Shown here: positions 43,954-53,157 of the stretch, in pieces
Layout of the letters: every line of letters starts with the position of its first letter
Numbering within the stretch: position 1 is the stretch's first letter
Source of the DNA: Erythrobacter sp.
GTDB lineage: Bacteria; Pseudomonadota; Alphaproteobacteria; Sphingomonadales; Sphingomonadaceae
Assembly (NCBI GenBank): GCA_009993605.1
Contig: JAACTB010000019.1
Location: 1-64,000, forward strand
DNA length: 64,000 bases
Reading direction: 5' to 3'
The notes under the pieces: generated by a model
Database searches by the model: none
What the model was told of the DNA's origin: nothing
The model's input: only the letters and a program-made list of their open reading frames with translations
Made by a program: the position numbers and the translations under genes

Positions 43954-45161
43954 GCGTCGATTGCGCACAGATCGCCGCGCAGGCGGGTTCGGGCGTCGCG
44001 GCGGCGCTGCGTGCGGTCGATTGCACGGCGGGGCAGGTCACGTCCGAAGCCTTCGGGCGCCTGTTCGCGCCGGGCGGATCGATGGCGACGGTGCTGACGA
44101 TCCTGCTGACGCTCTATATCGCGATCTTCGGGCTCCAGCTCCTGACCGGCCGGTCGAGCCTCGGCGTGCGCGCGCTGACGCCGCGCATGATCACGATCGG
44201 CCTCGTGCTGACCTTCGCGACCAGCTGGGTCGCCTATCAGAGCGTCGTCTGGAATCTCGTCGTAGGTGGGCCGAACCAGCTGGCGGGCATCCTCACCGGC
44301 GTAGACGGTTCCGCCACGGACGTCTTCGCGCAGAAGATCGACGTGGTCTTTCTCGCCATTCAGGAAGCGAGCCAGGGGCAGGACGATATCTCGGCCTTTT
44401 CCCCGCCGGGGATGATGTGGATGGGCGCGATGCTGTTTATGCTCGGCACGCTGGGCCTCCTCGTCACCGCCAAGATCGCGCTCGCCATCCTGCTGGCGCT
44501 TGGGCCGGTCTTCGTCGTCATGGCGCTGTTCAACGGCACGCGCGGGCTGTTCGCGGGCTGGCTGAAGGGTGTCGTGATGCTGGCGCTGGCGCCGCTGTTC
44601 GCGGTGCTCGGCGGGACGATCATGCTCGAACTCGCGGTGCCGATCCTCAGCAGGCTGGTGGCGACGCCGGGCGAGATCAACGCCCAGGCGGCGATGGGCT
44701 TCTTCATGATCGGGGCGGTGCATGTCGCGCTGATGGTCCTGGTCCTCAAGACGACTGCGACGATGGTCGGCGGCTGGACGGTGTTCGGCCTCGCCGGATC
44801 GGACAAAGACCGGGACGCAGGCGTCAACACCGCTTCCGTCCCCGCGGCCCAGACCGCCGCTGCCTATAATGCGCGCCAGACCGAAGCGGCGCAGGCGGCC
44901 AGCAATTCGATGGCCCAGGCGCGCCAGATCAACCTGTCGGCCCAGCAGGTCGCCTCTGCGGCCAATGACGGGGCAGGTGGCGCCGCTTACGCTGGCGGCA
45001 GCGGCGGCGCGCGCACGGTCAAGGTGTTCGCCACCGCTTCAGGTGGCGCTCAGGCAGCGCCGCTAAAATCCGGCCCGTCGCGCGCGCAAGGGGTAGGAAG
45101 CCGGTTCCGCTCGCCCGAAGCTGCGCGCAATGGTGCGAAATCCCTGGAGACAAAATCATGA
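43950..45161 (+). CDS. virB6: VirB6/TrbL inner membrane channel protein
   Basis: A 403-residue polytopic membrane protein. About six to seven transmembrane helices span residues 45-290 (TVLTILLTLYIAIFGLQLL, MITIGLVLTFATSWVAY, LGLLVTAKIALAILLALGPVFVVMALF, AMGFFMIGAVHVALMVLVL). The central GPVFVVMALFNGTRGLFAGWLKG is the family signature. The C-terminal 115 residues are Ala/Ser/Gln-rich and low complexity. VirB6 forms part of the channel. It overlaps virB4 and virB9 by four bases each, giving a tightly coupled operon. Confidence 0.88.
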   Translation: MSVDCAQIAAQAGSGVAAALRAVDCTAGQVTSEAFGRLFAPGGSMATVLTILLTLYIAIFGLQLLTGRSSLGVRALTPRMITIGLVLTFATSWVAYQSVVWNLVVGGPNQLAGILTGVDGSATDVFAQKIDVVFLAIQEASQGQDDISAFSPPGMMWMGAMLFMLGTLGLLVTAKIALAILLALGPVFVVMALFNGTRGLFAGWLKGVVMLALAPLFAVLGGTIMLELAVPILSRLVATPGEINAQAAMGFFMIGAVHVALMVLVLKTTATMVGGWTVFGLAGSDKDRDAGVNTASVPAAQTAAAYNARQTEAAQAASNSMAQARQINLSAQQVASAANDGAGGAAYAGGSGGARTVKVFATASGGAQAAPLKSGPSRAQGVGSRFRSPEAARNGAKSLETKS

Positions 45162-45982
45162 TCCGCCCGGTCGCAACGGCGCTCGCCCTCTTTCTCGCAT
45201 CCGCAGGCCCGCTCGCCGTGCCGGCCCACGCCGACGATGCGCGCCTGGTCGAAGTCCGCTACGATGAAAGCCGCGTCGTGCGCATCAACGGCCAGGTAAA
45301 GGTCCAGGCGACGATCAAGTTCGCCGAGGACGAAGCGATCGAGAACGTTGCCATCGGCGATTCCGAAAGCTGGCAGGTCACGCCCAACAAGCGCGCGAAC
45401 CTGTTGTTCGTGAAGCCGCTCAGCCCGCGCGCCTCGACCAATATGACGGTGGTGACGAACGAGCGGACCTATCTGTTCGATCTCGTCGCTTCGCCGTCCG
45501 CGCGGCCGATCTACGTGCTGAGCTTCACCTATCCCGAAAAGCCCAAGCCCATCGAACTGCCGGGCGAGACGCAGCTGGCGGACGCGCGCACCCCGACAGA
45601 AGTCGCCGCCGCGCAGGATCCGCTCGCGGTGCAGGATCCGGCCGAGCTCAATTTCGCGTGGGCCGCCAGCGGCGATGCGGCGCTCCTGCCGGTGCGCACT
45701 TTCGACGATGGCGAGGCGGTGTTCATGACTTGGCCGGAAGGAAGAGCGGTTCCCGCCATCCTGATGGCCGGACCCAAGGGGACCGAGGGGCCCGTCAATT
45801 TCACGGTGCGCGGCGATACGATCGTGGTCGACGGCGTGCCGAGCGAAATCGTGCTGCGATCGGGCGAGGATCGTGCGGTGCTGGTCTATTCCGGCCCGGA
45901 CCTCGCGGAACGCAGGGCGGCTGCCTCTGCAAGAACTGCCACCGCCGGATCGACCTTCGCGTCGGCTAAGGAGATGAAATGA
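45158..45982 (+). CDS. virB9: VirB9 outer-membrane core component
   Basis: A 274-residue VirB9/TrbG protein. A signal peptide (LALFLASAGPLAVPAHA) leads into the N-terminal domain with DESRVVRINGQVKVQATIKFAEDEAIENVAIGD and WQVTPNKRANLLFVKPLSPRASTNMTVVT, a conserved signature. The C-terminal beta-sandwich includes NFAWAASGDAALLPVRTFDDGEAVFMTWP. It forms the outer-membrane ring with VirB10 (and normally VirB7). No virB7-like lipoprotein gene is adjacent. Its stop overlaps the virB10 start. Confidence 0.92.
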   Translation: MIRPVATALALFLASAGPLAVPAHADDARLVEVRYDESRVVRINGQVKVQATIKFAEDEAIENVAIGDSESWQVTPNKRANLLFVKPLSPRASTNMTVVTNERTYLFDLVASPSARPIYVLSFTYPEKPKPIELPGETQLADARTPTEVAAAQDPLAVQDPAELNFAWAASGDAALLPVRTFDDGEAVFMTWPEGRAVPAILMAGPKGTEGPVNFTVRGDTIVVDGVPSEIVLRSGEDRAVLVYSGPDLAERRAAASARTATAGSTFASAKEMK

Positions 45983-47121
45983 TGCGTATGGCCATGCGAT
46001 TGCCGCCCAAGAACGAAGCGACGGGCGCCGCCAACGATGTCGATCCGCGCGATGAGAGCGAGGCCGAGATCATCGATCTCGCATCGCGCAACGCCTATCC
46101 GGCGGTCGCGGCCAAGAAGGGCAAGACCGAAGGGCTCGGCATGGTAGCGGGCATCGCTCTGGTCGCCGGGCTCGGCCTGGTGACGCTGTGGAGCATGAAT
46201 TCGGCGCGTATGGACGAACCCGAAGGCGTCGGCGGTCAGCAGGCCCAGGCCGTGCCCCCGCCCGTCGAACAGGTTCCCGAAGGCGTGGTGATACCGGACG
46301 CCGCGGTGACTCCGGCGCAGGGCGGGTTCGTGCAGGCCGATCCGGCACCGTCCCCGGTCTATTCCGCTCCGCCTCTGGTCGCCCCGGCGCCGATGGGCAA
46401 TCCCTATGCCAGCCCGACCGTTGTGTTCGATTCCAGCGCCTCGCCATCGACGCTCGCGCCGGGTGAGACCGGTGCACCCGCAGGCGGCGAAAGCGCCGTG
46501 ACGGCGGGCAATTCGCCGGGCGATTTCGCCAGCCGCGTCGGCGGCGTCGGCGGCGCTCCGGCGCGCGCGCAGGCGATGGCCAATCCGGGCACCACGGTCA
46601 CGCAGGGTACGCTGATCCCCGCCGTGCTCGAAACCGCGATCGATACCAACGTCCCCGGCTATGTCCGCGCGGTCGTCAGCCAGGATGTGCGCAGTTTCGA
46701 TGGCACGCGCGTGCTCGTGCCCCGGTCGAGCCGCCTGATCGGCCAGTACCAGTCGGGCATCCAGGGCGGGCAGAAGCGCGCCTATGTCATCTGGACGCGT
46801 TTGATCCGGCCCGATGGAGCCTCGGTCAATCTCGCCTCGCCGGCGATAGGCTTCGACGGGACGACGGGGCTTGCCGGCAAGGTCTCGGGCGACGGGTTCT
46901 TCAGCCGCTTCGGCTCGGCCATGCTGCTGTCCGTTGTCGGCGGGCTCGGCACTCTGGCGAGCGGCGGAGCGGGCGCGGTCGTTCTCGGCGGGGCGGGCAC
47001 GTCCGCTGCGGCGACGGCGGCGCAGCAGGACAGCCAGCGCAGCCCCACGGTGCGCGTACGGCAGGGCGAACCGATCCGCATCTTCACCGCGCGCGATCTC
47101 GATTTCACGCAGGTCAGCTGA
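45979..47121 (+). CDS. virB10: VirB10 transenvelope core protein
   Basis: A 380-residue VirB10/TrbI protein. The cytoplasmic N terminus is followed by one membrane helix (about 54-75, GLGMVAGIALVAGLGLVTLWSM). A proline-rich periplasmic linker (about 80-200) precedes the C-terminal beta-barrel domain, with GTLIPAVLETAIDTNVPGYVRAVVSQDVRSFDG, VLVPRSSRLIGQYQSGIQGGQKRAYVIW and the antenna-like RFGSAMLLSVVGGLG. It links inner and outer membrane and senses ATP use by VirB4/VirB11. It begins MMRMAM; the second Met could be the start. Confidence 0.95.
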   Translation: MMRMAMRLPPKNEATGAANDVDPRDESEAEIIDLASRNAYPAVAAKKGKTEGLGMVAGIALVAGLGLVTLWSMNSARMDEPEGVGGQQAQAVPPPVEQVPEGVVIPDAAVTPAQGGFVQADPAPSPVYSAPPLVAPAPMGNPYASPTVVFDSSASPSTLAPGETGAPAGGESAVTAGNSPGDFASRVGGVGGAPARAQAMANPGTTVTQGTLIPAVLETAIDTNVPGYVRAVVSQDVRSFDGTRVLVPRSSRLIGQYQSGIQGGQKRAYVIWTRLIRPDGASVNLASPAIGFDGTTGLAGKVSGDGFFSRFGSAMLLSVVGGLGTLASGGAGAVVLGGAGTSAAATAAQQDSQRSPTVRVRQGEPIRIFTARDLDFTQVS

Positions 47122-47137
47122 ACGGCACGACCGGACG

Positions 47138-48154
47138 ATGAGCGCCGAGATCCACCCCTTCCAGGGCCAGCCCGAGGATAGCGATCCCGCCCCCGTCATC
47201 GGCGAGCGCAGCGTCTATCTCGACGCCTATCTCGCCCCGTTCCGCGAATGGCTGGACCGCGACACCGTCACCGAAATCCTCGTCAACGGGCCGGGCGAGG
47301 TGTGGGTGGAAGACAGCGCGCAACCGGGAATGCAATGCCATCGCATTCCCGAGATCGACGATCGCCTGATTCAGCGCCTCGCCGAACAGGTCGCCCGCGT
47401 CAGCCATCAGGGGATCAACCGCGAACATCCGCTTCTGGGCGCGACCTTGCCGGATGGCGCGCGTGTCCAGTTCTGCGGCCCACCCGCATCGCGCCGCCAC
47501 TGGGCGATGGCGATCCGCCGCCACCGCAGGCTCGACCTGCCGCTCGACGCCTATGATCGCGGACCGCTGCGCCCGGTGACGCATGGTGCGATGCCCGATC
47601 CGCAGAAAGAGCCGATCCCCTTCCTGCGCGAAGCGATCCGCCAGCGCCGCACCATCCTGATCTCGGGCGGTACCAGCACGGGCAAGACCACCTTCCTGAA
47701 CGCCATGCTCGGCGAGATACCGAAGCACGAGCGCGTGGTTCTGGTGGAGGATACGCCCGAACTGAAACTGCCGGGCGATAACGGAGTCGGCCTCGTCGCG
47801 GTGAAGGGCGAATTGGGCGAAGCCAAGGTCACTTCGAACGAATTGCTGCAAGCCGCGCTCCGCCTTCGGCCCGACCGGATCGTGCTCGGCGAATTGCGCG
47901 GGGCGGAGAGCGTGAGCTTCCTGCGCGCCATCAACACCGGCCATCCGGGCAGCTTTTCGACGATCCACGCCAACAGCCTGCGCGGCGCGCTCGAGCAATT
48001 GTCGCTGATGGTGATGCAGACCGGGATCGGCCTCACGCGCAGCGATACGATCGCCTATGCGTCCAGCGTGATCGACGTCCTCGTCCAGCTGGGCCGCGAC
48101 GATCGCGGCGGGCGCGGGATCAGCCAGATATCGCTGAGCGCCGATCTCGTCTGA
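47138..48154 (+). CDS. virB11: VirB11 traffic ATPase
   Basis: A 338-residue VirB11/GspE-type ATPase. The N-terminal domain (TVTEILVNGPGEVWVEDS) is followed by the RecA-like core with Walker A GGTSTGKTTFLNAML near 176-190, the Asp box DTPELKLPG, Walker B-like RPDRIVLGELRG and the His box HPGSFSTIHANS. It forms a hexamer at the inner membrane. The ATG at 47138 begins MSAEIHPFQGQPEDSD; sequence upstream in the same frame belongs to the virB10 region in another phase. It is the last gene of the operon. Confidence 0.95.
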   Translation: MSAEIHPFQGQPEDSDPAPVIGERSVYLDAYLAPFREWLDRDTVTEILVNGPGEVWVEDSAQPGMQCHRIPEIDDRLIQRLAEQVARVSHQGINREHPLLGATLPDGARVQFCGPPASRRHWAMAIRRHRRLDLPLDAYDRGPLRPVTHGAMPDPQKEPIPFLREAIRQRRTILISGGTSTGKTTFLNAMLGEIPKHERVVLVEDTPELKLPGDNGVGLVAVKGELGEAKVTSNELLQAALRLRPDRIVLGELRGAESVSFLRAINTGHPGSFSTIHANSLRGALEQLSLMVMQTGIGLTRSDTIAYASSVIDVLVQLGRDDRGGRGISQISLSADLV

Positions 48155-48315
48155 CCTATCCTGATTGTGCACGTGCGAATGGCGGTTTTTCGCCCGCCAA
48201 ACCTTCAGAAGATACGCCGCGTAACATTGCTGCGTAGGCCCTTGCCAAGATTACCGTTTGTGTTAGCCTCTCCGCGATAGACCGCATGAAAGCGGCATCG
48301 ACAGGGAGAGGGATT

Positions 48316-51246
48316 ATGAGGGTCAAGGCCACTCTATTGGCCGGTCTGTGTGCCGGCGCGTTCGCATTGCCGGCTCATGCGCAATCGGCAGGCGACAGCG
48401 ATCTCGAAGATCCGCAGATCAATTCGCCGACCATCATCGTCACCGCCCAGCGCCAGAGCCAGAGCCTTCAGGAAGTCCCGATCGCGGTCAGCGCCTTCGA
48501 CGCGGAGGCTCTGGAGGCCCAGCAGATCGAAAACGCGGCGGACCTCCAGCTGACGCTGCCCAACGTCTCCTTCACGAAGTCGAACTTCACCGCGTCGAGC
48601 TTCACTATTCGCGGCATCGGCGATCTCTGCGTCGGCGTGACCTGCGACAGCGCCACCGCGATTCACACCAACGGATCGCCGCTGTTCGGCACGCGCCTCT
48701 TCGAGACGGAATATTTCGACCTCGAACGGATCGAGGTGCTGCGCGGGCCGCAGGGCACCCTGTTCGGGCGCAACGCGACTTCGGGCGTGGTCAACGTCGT
48801 CACCGCGAAGCCCGAAATGGGCCAATTCGCCGGGGCTGCCGAATTCGAATACGGGAATTACGAGAGCATCAAGGCCAAGGGCATGATCAACGTGCCGATC
48901 GGCGATACCCTCGCCGCGCGGGTCGCGGGCTTCTACCTCAACCGCGACGGGTTCACGACCAATCTGTTCGACGATTCCCAGATCGACGGGCGCGACATGT
49001 ATGCTGTGCGCGGTTCACTGCGTTTCGAACCGACCGCGAGCACCACGATCGACCTGATGGGCTTCTATTTCCGCGAGAACGACGACCGTTTGCGCATCCA
49101 GAAGCAATTGTGCCAGCGCGATCCGACGGGTGTGCTTGGCTGCCTCGCCAACCGGCTCGATTTCGACAGCACCAACGCCAATTCCACGCTGGCGACGGTG
49201 CTGAGCTCGCAGGAACTGTTCCGCATCCAGGGCATCCCGGCCGCGCTCGGCCTGGGTAGCGTCTATGGACGTGACGGCTATGCCGGTTTCGACGAGCCGG
49301 ACGATGTCCGCACCGTCAACACCGCTTTCACGCCGGATTATTTCGCCGACGAATTGCAGGTGCAGGCGCATCTCGACCAGCAATTGGGGGCGATGAACCT
49401 GTCGCTGACCGGCATTTACCAGGAAACCACGGTCGATTCGCGCCAGGACTACAATCTCGGCGTGCTCGACCGGTCGGGCTATGCGACCGCGCTCAACACG
49501 CTGGCCTTCTTCGCCGCGAACGGCCTGCCGACCGGCCTCGCACCGCCATTCCCTGCCTTCGTGCCCGGATCGAACGCCTATTTCGCGCCGATCGCCGCCG
49601 CGCTGACGCCGCAGGGGCCGGGTGGCCCGCTCTGCACCTCGGACAATGACGACGGCAATCGCGGCGCCTTCGAAGGCAATTCGCTGTGCTCCAGCGTGCC
49701 GCTCAACTTCGACCGCTCCAATCAGGACCAGACCGCCTGGTCGGCGGAAGCGATCCTGAGCAGCGATTTCGACGGACCGTTCAACTTCCTGATCGGCGGC
49801 ATCTATGCCGAAACGGAGGTGAGCGAGAACAGCTATTACGTGAACTCGTTCGGCCTCGATTACGCGACCGCGATCCTCGGCACCTTCTCGGCCTTCGCGA
49901 ACGGGTTGCCGCCATCCTACCTCGCGACGTCGATGTACCGGAACAACACGACCGACTTCAAACTGGAGAGCTTCGGCATCTTCGCGGAAGCCTATATCGA
50001 CCTGACCGACCGGCTGAGCTTCACCGGCGGTATCCGCTATAACGACGACAGCAAGACCGTCGCGGGCCGCACCACGCTGGCCAATTTCCTCAATCCCTTC
50101 AGCAATGACGGCGATCCGTTCGATTCGCCGTTCGTCGGCTCGTTCGATGCCGATGCAAGTACGGCGGGCAATCAGCTGTTGCAGCAACGCCAGGCTTCGT
50201 TCGACGCGATTACCGGGCGCGCCGTGCTCGATTACGAGATCTCTCCCGACAACAATCTCTATGTCAGCTATTCGCGGGGCTACAAATCGGGCGGGATCAA
50301 CCCGCCGGTCGCGCCGGAATTCAACGTCAACGAATTCTTCGGGCCGGAAAAGGTCGACGCTTTCGAGATCGGCTCGAAGAATATCTTCCTCAACGGCGCC
50401 GCGCAGATCAATCTCACGGGCTTCTTCTACAAGTACAAGGGTTTGCAGCTTAGCCGCATCGTGAACCGGACATCGGTCAACGATACGATCGACGCCGACA
50501 TCTACGGGGCCGAACTGGAAACTGTGTTTCGCCCCAGCGACGATCTGTTGATCAACATGAATTTGAGCGTCCTCAACGCGAAGGTGGCGGGCGACCAGTT
50601 CTTCAGCAACCCGCGCGATCCGGGTGGCGGCGATCCCAGCGCGGTCATCATCAAGGACATCTCGAACGGCTCGCTCTGCGCGGTGACCGGGGCTGGGGCT
50701 CGCGCCTTCGTCTCCGCGGTCAATCCGGCACTGGGCCTTCGCGGGCCGACCGCCTTCCCGTCGGATGGCGGCATCGCATCGACCGGCGCTTTCTCGATCT
50801 GTTCGGTCTTGTCGCAGCAGGCGGCGGCGATCGGCCAGGCCTTTGGCGGGGTCCAGGTGCTGAGCCCGGGTGTCGAAGTCAATCTGCGCGGAAACAAGCT
50901 GCCCCAGGCCCCCAATCTCAAGGCCTCGGTCGGCGCGCAATATACGATCCGCTTCGACAACGACATGAGCCTGGTCCCGCGCTTCGATCTCGCGCTGACG
51001 GGCGAGCAGTTCGGCAACGTCTTCAACGGCCGCGTCAACCGCATCGAACCCTTCGTGCAAGCGAATGCGCAGATCCAGCTGAACGGGCCTGACAACCGCT
51101 TCTTCGTGCGCGGGTTCATTCAGAATATCTTCGATGCGAACTCGATCACCGGCCTTTACGTGACCGATGCGAGCTCGGGGAATTTCACCAATATCTTCAC
51201 GCTCGATCCGCGCCGCTACGGTATCGCGGTGGGGGCGAGCTTCTAG
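48316..51246 (+). CDS. TonB-dependent outer membrane receptor (OMR family)
   Basis: A 976-residue receptor. A signal peptide (VKATLLAGLCAGAFALPAHAQ) precedes the TonB box region NSPTIIVTAQRQSQSLQEVPIAVSAFDAE. The plug has NAADLQLTLPNVSF, SFTIRGIGDLC and VLRGPQGTLFGRNATSGVVNVVT. The barrel is rich in aromatic strands and ends GIAVGASF. AGGGAG lies seven bases before the ATG at 48316, preferred over 48286. Its class is expanded in Sphingomonadales; substrates range from siderophores to sugars and cannot be assigned. It is downstream of virB11 but likely separately transcribed. Confidence 0.93.
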   Translation: MRVKATLLAGLCAGAFALPAHAQSAGDSDLEDPQINSPTIIVTAQRQSQSLQEVPIAVSAFDAEALEAQQIENAADLQLTLPNVSFTKSNFTASSFTIRGIGDLCVGVTCDSATAIHTNGSPLFGTRLFETEYFDLERIEVLRGPQGTLFGRNATSGVVNVVTAKPEMGQFAGAAEFEYGNYESIKAKGMINVPIGDTLAARVAGFYLNRDGFTTNLFDDSQIDGRDMYAVRGSLRFEPTASTTIDLMGFYFRENDDRLRIQKQLCQRDPTGVLGCLANRLDFDSTNANSTLATVLSSQELFRIQGIPAALGLGSVYGRDGYAGFDEPDDVRTVNTAFTPDYFADELQVQAHLDQQLGAMNLSLTGIYQETTVDSRQDYNLGVLDRSGYATALNTLAFFAANGLPTGLAPPFPAFVPGSNAYFAPIAAALTPQGPGGPLCTSDNDDGNRGAFEGNSLCSSVPLNFDRSNQDQTAWSAEAILSSDFDGPFNFLIGGIYAETEVSENSYYVNSFGLDYATAILGTFSAFANGLPPSYLATSMYRNNTTDFKLESFGIFAEAYIDLTDRLSFTGGIRYNDDSKTVAGRTTLANFLNPFSNDGDPFDSPFVGSFDADASTAGNQLLQQRQASFDAITGRAVLDYEISPDNNLYVSYSRGYKSGGINPPVAPEFNVNEFFGPEKVDAFEIGSKNIFLNGAAQINLTGFFYKYKGLQLSRIVNRTSVNDTIDADIYGAELETVFRPSDDLLINMNLSVLNAKVAGDQFFSNPRDPGGGDPSAVIIKDISNGSLCAVTGAGARAFVSAVNPALGLRGPTAFPSDGGIASTGAFSICSVLSQQAAAIGQAFGGVQVLSPGVEVNLRGNKLPQAPNLKASVGAQYTIRFDNDMSLVPRFDLALTGEQFGNVFNGRVNRIEPFVQANAQIQLNGPDNRFFVRGFIQNIFDANSITGLYVTDASSGNFTNIFTLDPRRYGIAVGASF

Positions 51247-51273
51247 GAACCGGATCGGAGAGCGATCAGGAAA

Positions 51274-51303
51274 GGGCCGGGCGCTATCGCCCGGCCCTTT
51301 TTC
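51274..51303. terminator. Terminator after the second TonB receptor
   Basis: GGGCCGGGCG, CTAT, CGCCCGGCCC and TTTTTC form a perfect ten-pair hairpin with a T run on the plus side. It sits at the stop of the convergent yhhQ gene as well, so it may serve both. Confidence 0.88.
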
Positions 51304-52069
51304 ATATCCGCGACCGGTCCTTGGCGAAGGGCGAGAAGTCGGTGGCGGTGTCGAAAATCTCGACCCCCTCGCGCCGCTTCAGCCAGCCCACGACCGCGTA
51401 GGTGACGGGTGTCAGCAGTGCTTCCCACAAGACCTTGAGCGCCCAATTGGTGATCATCACAAGCAGGACATCGCCCGTTTCCCAAACGCCCAGAAAAGCG
51501 ATCGGGTAGAAGAGAAGGCTGTCGACGCCCTGGCCGACCACGGTCGATCCGATCGTGCGGCTCCACAAAGCGCGGCCCTTCGTCCAGATCTTCATCTTCG
51601 CCATGACGAAGGAATTGACGAACTCCCCCACCCAGAAGGCGACGATCGAGGCAAAGACGATGCGCGGGACGAGGCCGAAGACCTGTTCGTAGGCGTCCTG
51701 CCCGGTCCAGCTTGTCGCGGGCGGCATGGCGACCACGATCGCGCTCATCGCCGCCATGAAGATAAGCGCCGCAAAGCCTGCCCAGATCACCCGGCGCGCG
51801 CGGGCATAGCCGTAAACCTCGGTCAATATGTCGCCGAGGACGTAGCTGATGGGGAAGAACAGGATGCCCGCGCCGAAGATGAAGGTCCCGTCCGCGGCGG
51901 GCCACCAGCCTTCGGGCCAGAAAGGAACCGGCACGGCGGACAATTTCGCCGCACCGATGATGTTCGACAGAAGGAGAACCGTGACGAACCCCGCCATCAC
52001 GAGATCGAAATAGCGAAAGCTCGGGCTATCGGGCGCCATGGCCGAGAGGTTTGTGGCGGGCTTTTCCAT
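51302..52069 (-). CDS. yhhQ: Queuosine precursor transporter (YhhQ/VUT family)
   Basis: A 255-residue polytopic membrane protein with about six to seven helices. Family signatures are the ILFFPISYVLGDILTEVYGYARARRVIWAGF stretch and NSFVMAKMKIWTKGRALWSRTIGSTVVGQGVDSLLFYPIAFLG. YhhQ imports preQ0/preQ1 precursors for the tRNA base queuosine. The ATG at 52069 (MEKPATNLSAMAPDSPS) is chosen; an earlier start would run into the tRNA promoter region. It diverges from tRNA-Arg. Confidence 0.9.
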   Translation of the reverse strand: MEKPATNLSAMAPDSPSFRYFDLVMAGFVTVLLLSNIIGAAKLSAVPVPFWPEGWWPAADGTFIFGAGILFFPISYVLGDILTEVYGYARARRVIWAGFAALIFMAAMSAIVVAMPPATSWTGQDAYEQVFGLVPRIVFASIVAFWVGEFVNSFVMAKMKIWTKGRALWSRTIGSTVVGQGVDSLLFYPIAFLGVWETGDVLLVMITNWALKVLWEALLTPVTYAVVGWLKRREGVEIFDTATDFSPFAKDRSRI

Positions 52070-52130
52070 CGGATGTGCGCTTATCCGCGATTGGCGCGCC
52101 CGCAAAGCGGCGTTATGACGCCCCCGGCGC

Positions 52131-52207
52131 GCGCCCGTAGCTCATCTGGATAGAGCGCGAGACTTCTAATCTTGAGGCAGCAGGTTCGAGTCCTGCCGGG
52201 CGCGCCA
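52131..52207 (+). tRNA. tRNA-Arg (anticodon UCU)
   Basis: GCGCCCG acceptor pairs with CGGGCGC; the D arm GCTC...GAGC is present. Anticodon loop CTTCTAA gives anticodon TCT. The T arm GCAGG-TTCGAGT-CCTGC is complete, followed by G and an encoded CCA ending at 52207. The next base is the first of the stop codon of the convergent NUDIX gene. Confidence 0.96.
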
Positions 52208-52987
52208 TCATCCCCGCATCGCGCTGTCGAGAATTTCCTCCGTGACCGGATATCCGGCATCGTGGGGGATGCGCAGGACCGGGTGCGGCCCGCTCTCGTC
52301 GATTTCGGGCGTGATCGTCCGAACCGGGGTCGCTTCGGCATGAGCGCGCGCCTCGCCATAGCTCGAGAATTGAGCGAGCCGTTCGAGATTGCGCCGCGTT
52401 GGGAAGATCACCGAGATCTCGCCCCGTTCGGCCATGGCGAGCGCATCCTTGGCGCTGGTCCAGAACAGGCGCGTGTTCTCGGTCTCGTCCACGGCGACAT
52501 CCACGGCGCCGGTGCCGAGATCGGCGAGATAAAAGCGGGTGTCGAAAATCCGGTCATGCGCCAGGCCAAGAGGAAGCCAGCGGGCGAAGGGGATCAGCGC
52601 GGCGGGATCGAGGCTCCAGCCGAAGCTTTCGAGTACCGGCGCCAGCGCGCCCTTTTTCAAAGCCAGCTCGCGCGCGTCGGCGGCGCGGTCCGCGTCGATC
52701 GCACCCGTCAGGCCGAGCGCCAGCCCGGTCTCTTCCAGGGTCTCCCGGATCGCGGCGATGCGATGCGCGAGTTCGTCGCGCTTCTCCTCGCCCGCATCCG
52801 GGGCCGAGTTCGCGGCCAGATCGCGGTCTTCGGGATCGACGCGGCCACCCGGGAAGACGGCCATGCCGCCTGCGAAGCGCAATTGCCGAGACCGCACGAC
52901 CATCAGGATTTCGGGTTCCGGCGCGGCGCGTCCTTCGCGGAAGACGACCAGCGTGGCGGCGGGAATCGGATCGGGGGAGGGGGGCAT
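52208..52987 (-). CDS. NUDIX hydrolase
   Basis: A 259-residue NUDIX family protein. The Nudix box is split across GGRVDPEDRD and then RIAAIRETLEETGLALG; the REtLEETG metal-binding helix is complete, with an insertion between the Gly end and the helix as in NUDT19/CoA-type hydrolases. It probably cleaves a nucleoside diphosphate-linked compound such as an acyl-CoA. The ATG at 52987 (MPPSPDPIPAATLVV) fits family starts. Its stop abuts the tRNA-Arg CCA with no spacer, so transcripts must converge there. Confidence 0.88.
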   Translation of the reverse strand: MPPSPDPIPAATLVVFREGRAAPEPEILMVVRSRQLRFAGGMAVFPGGRVDPEDRDLAANSAPDAGEEKRDELAHRIAAIRETLEETGLALGLTGAIDADRAADARELALKKGALAPVLESFGWSLDPAALIPFARWLPLGLAHDRIFDTRFYLADLGTGAVDVAVDETENTRLFWTSAKDALAMAERGEISVIFPTRRNLERLAQFSSYGEARAHAEATPVRTITPEIDESGPHPVLRIPHDAGYPVTEEILDSAMRG

Positions 52988-53157
52988 GGTCGGAATAGTG
53001 CCTGCGGCGCGCCATCTTGCCAAGCGGGGCGGAGCGGACGGCTTCACTGGCGTCGGAAAAATTTACATCGCTTGCGAATGGTAGCGATGCGTTAACCATC
53101 GCGGGATTAGGATATGCGTCGAAAACGCGAACTGGCACGCTGTGTGCTTAGACTGCC

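Noticed and set aside
42001-43968. 655-residue minus-strand frame inside virB4
   Set aside because: Antisense shadow of a gene with intact Walker motifs.
49015-51060. 681-residue minus-strand frame inside the second TonB receptor
   Set aside because: Antisense shadow; no ribosome site or motif.
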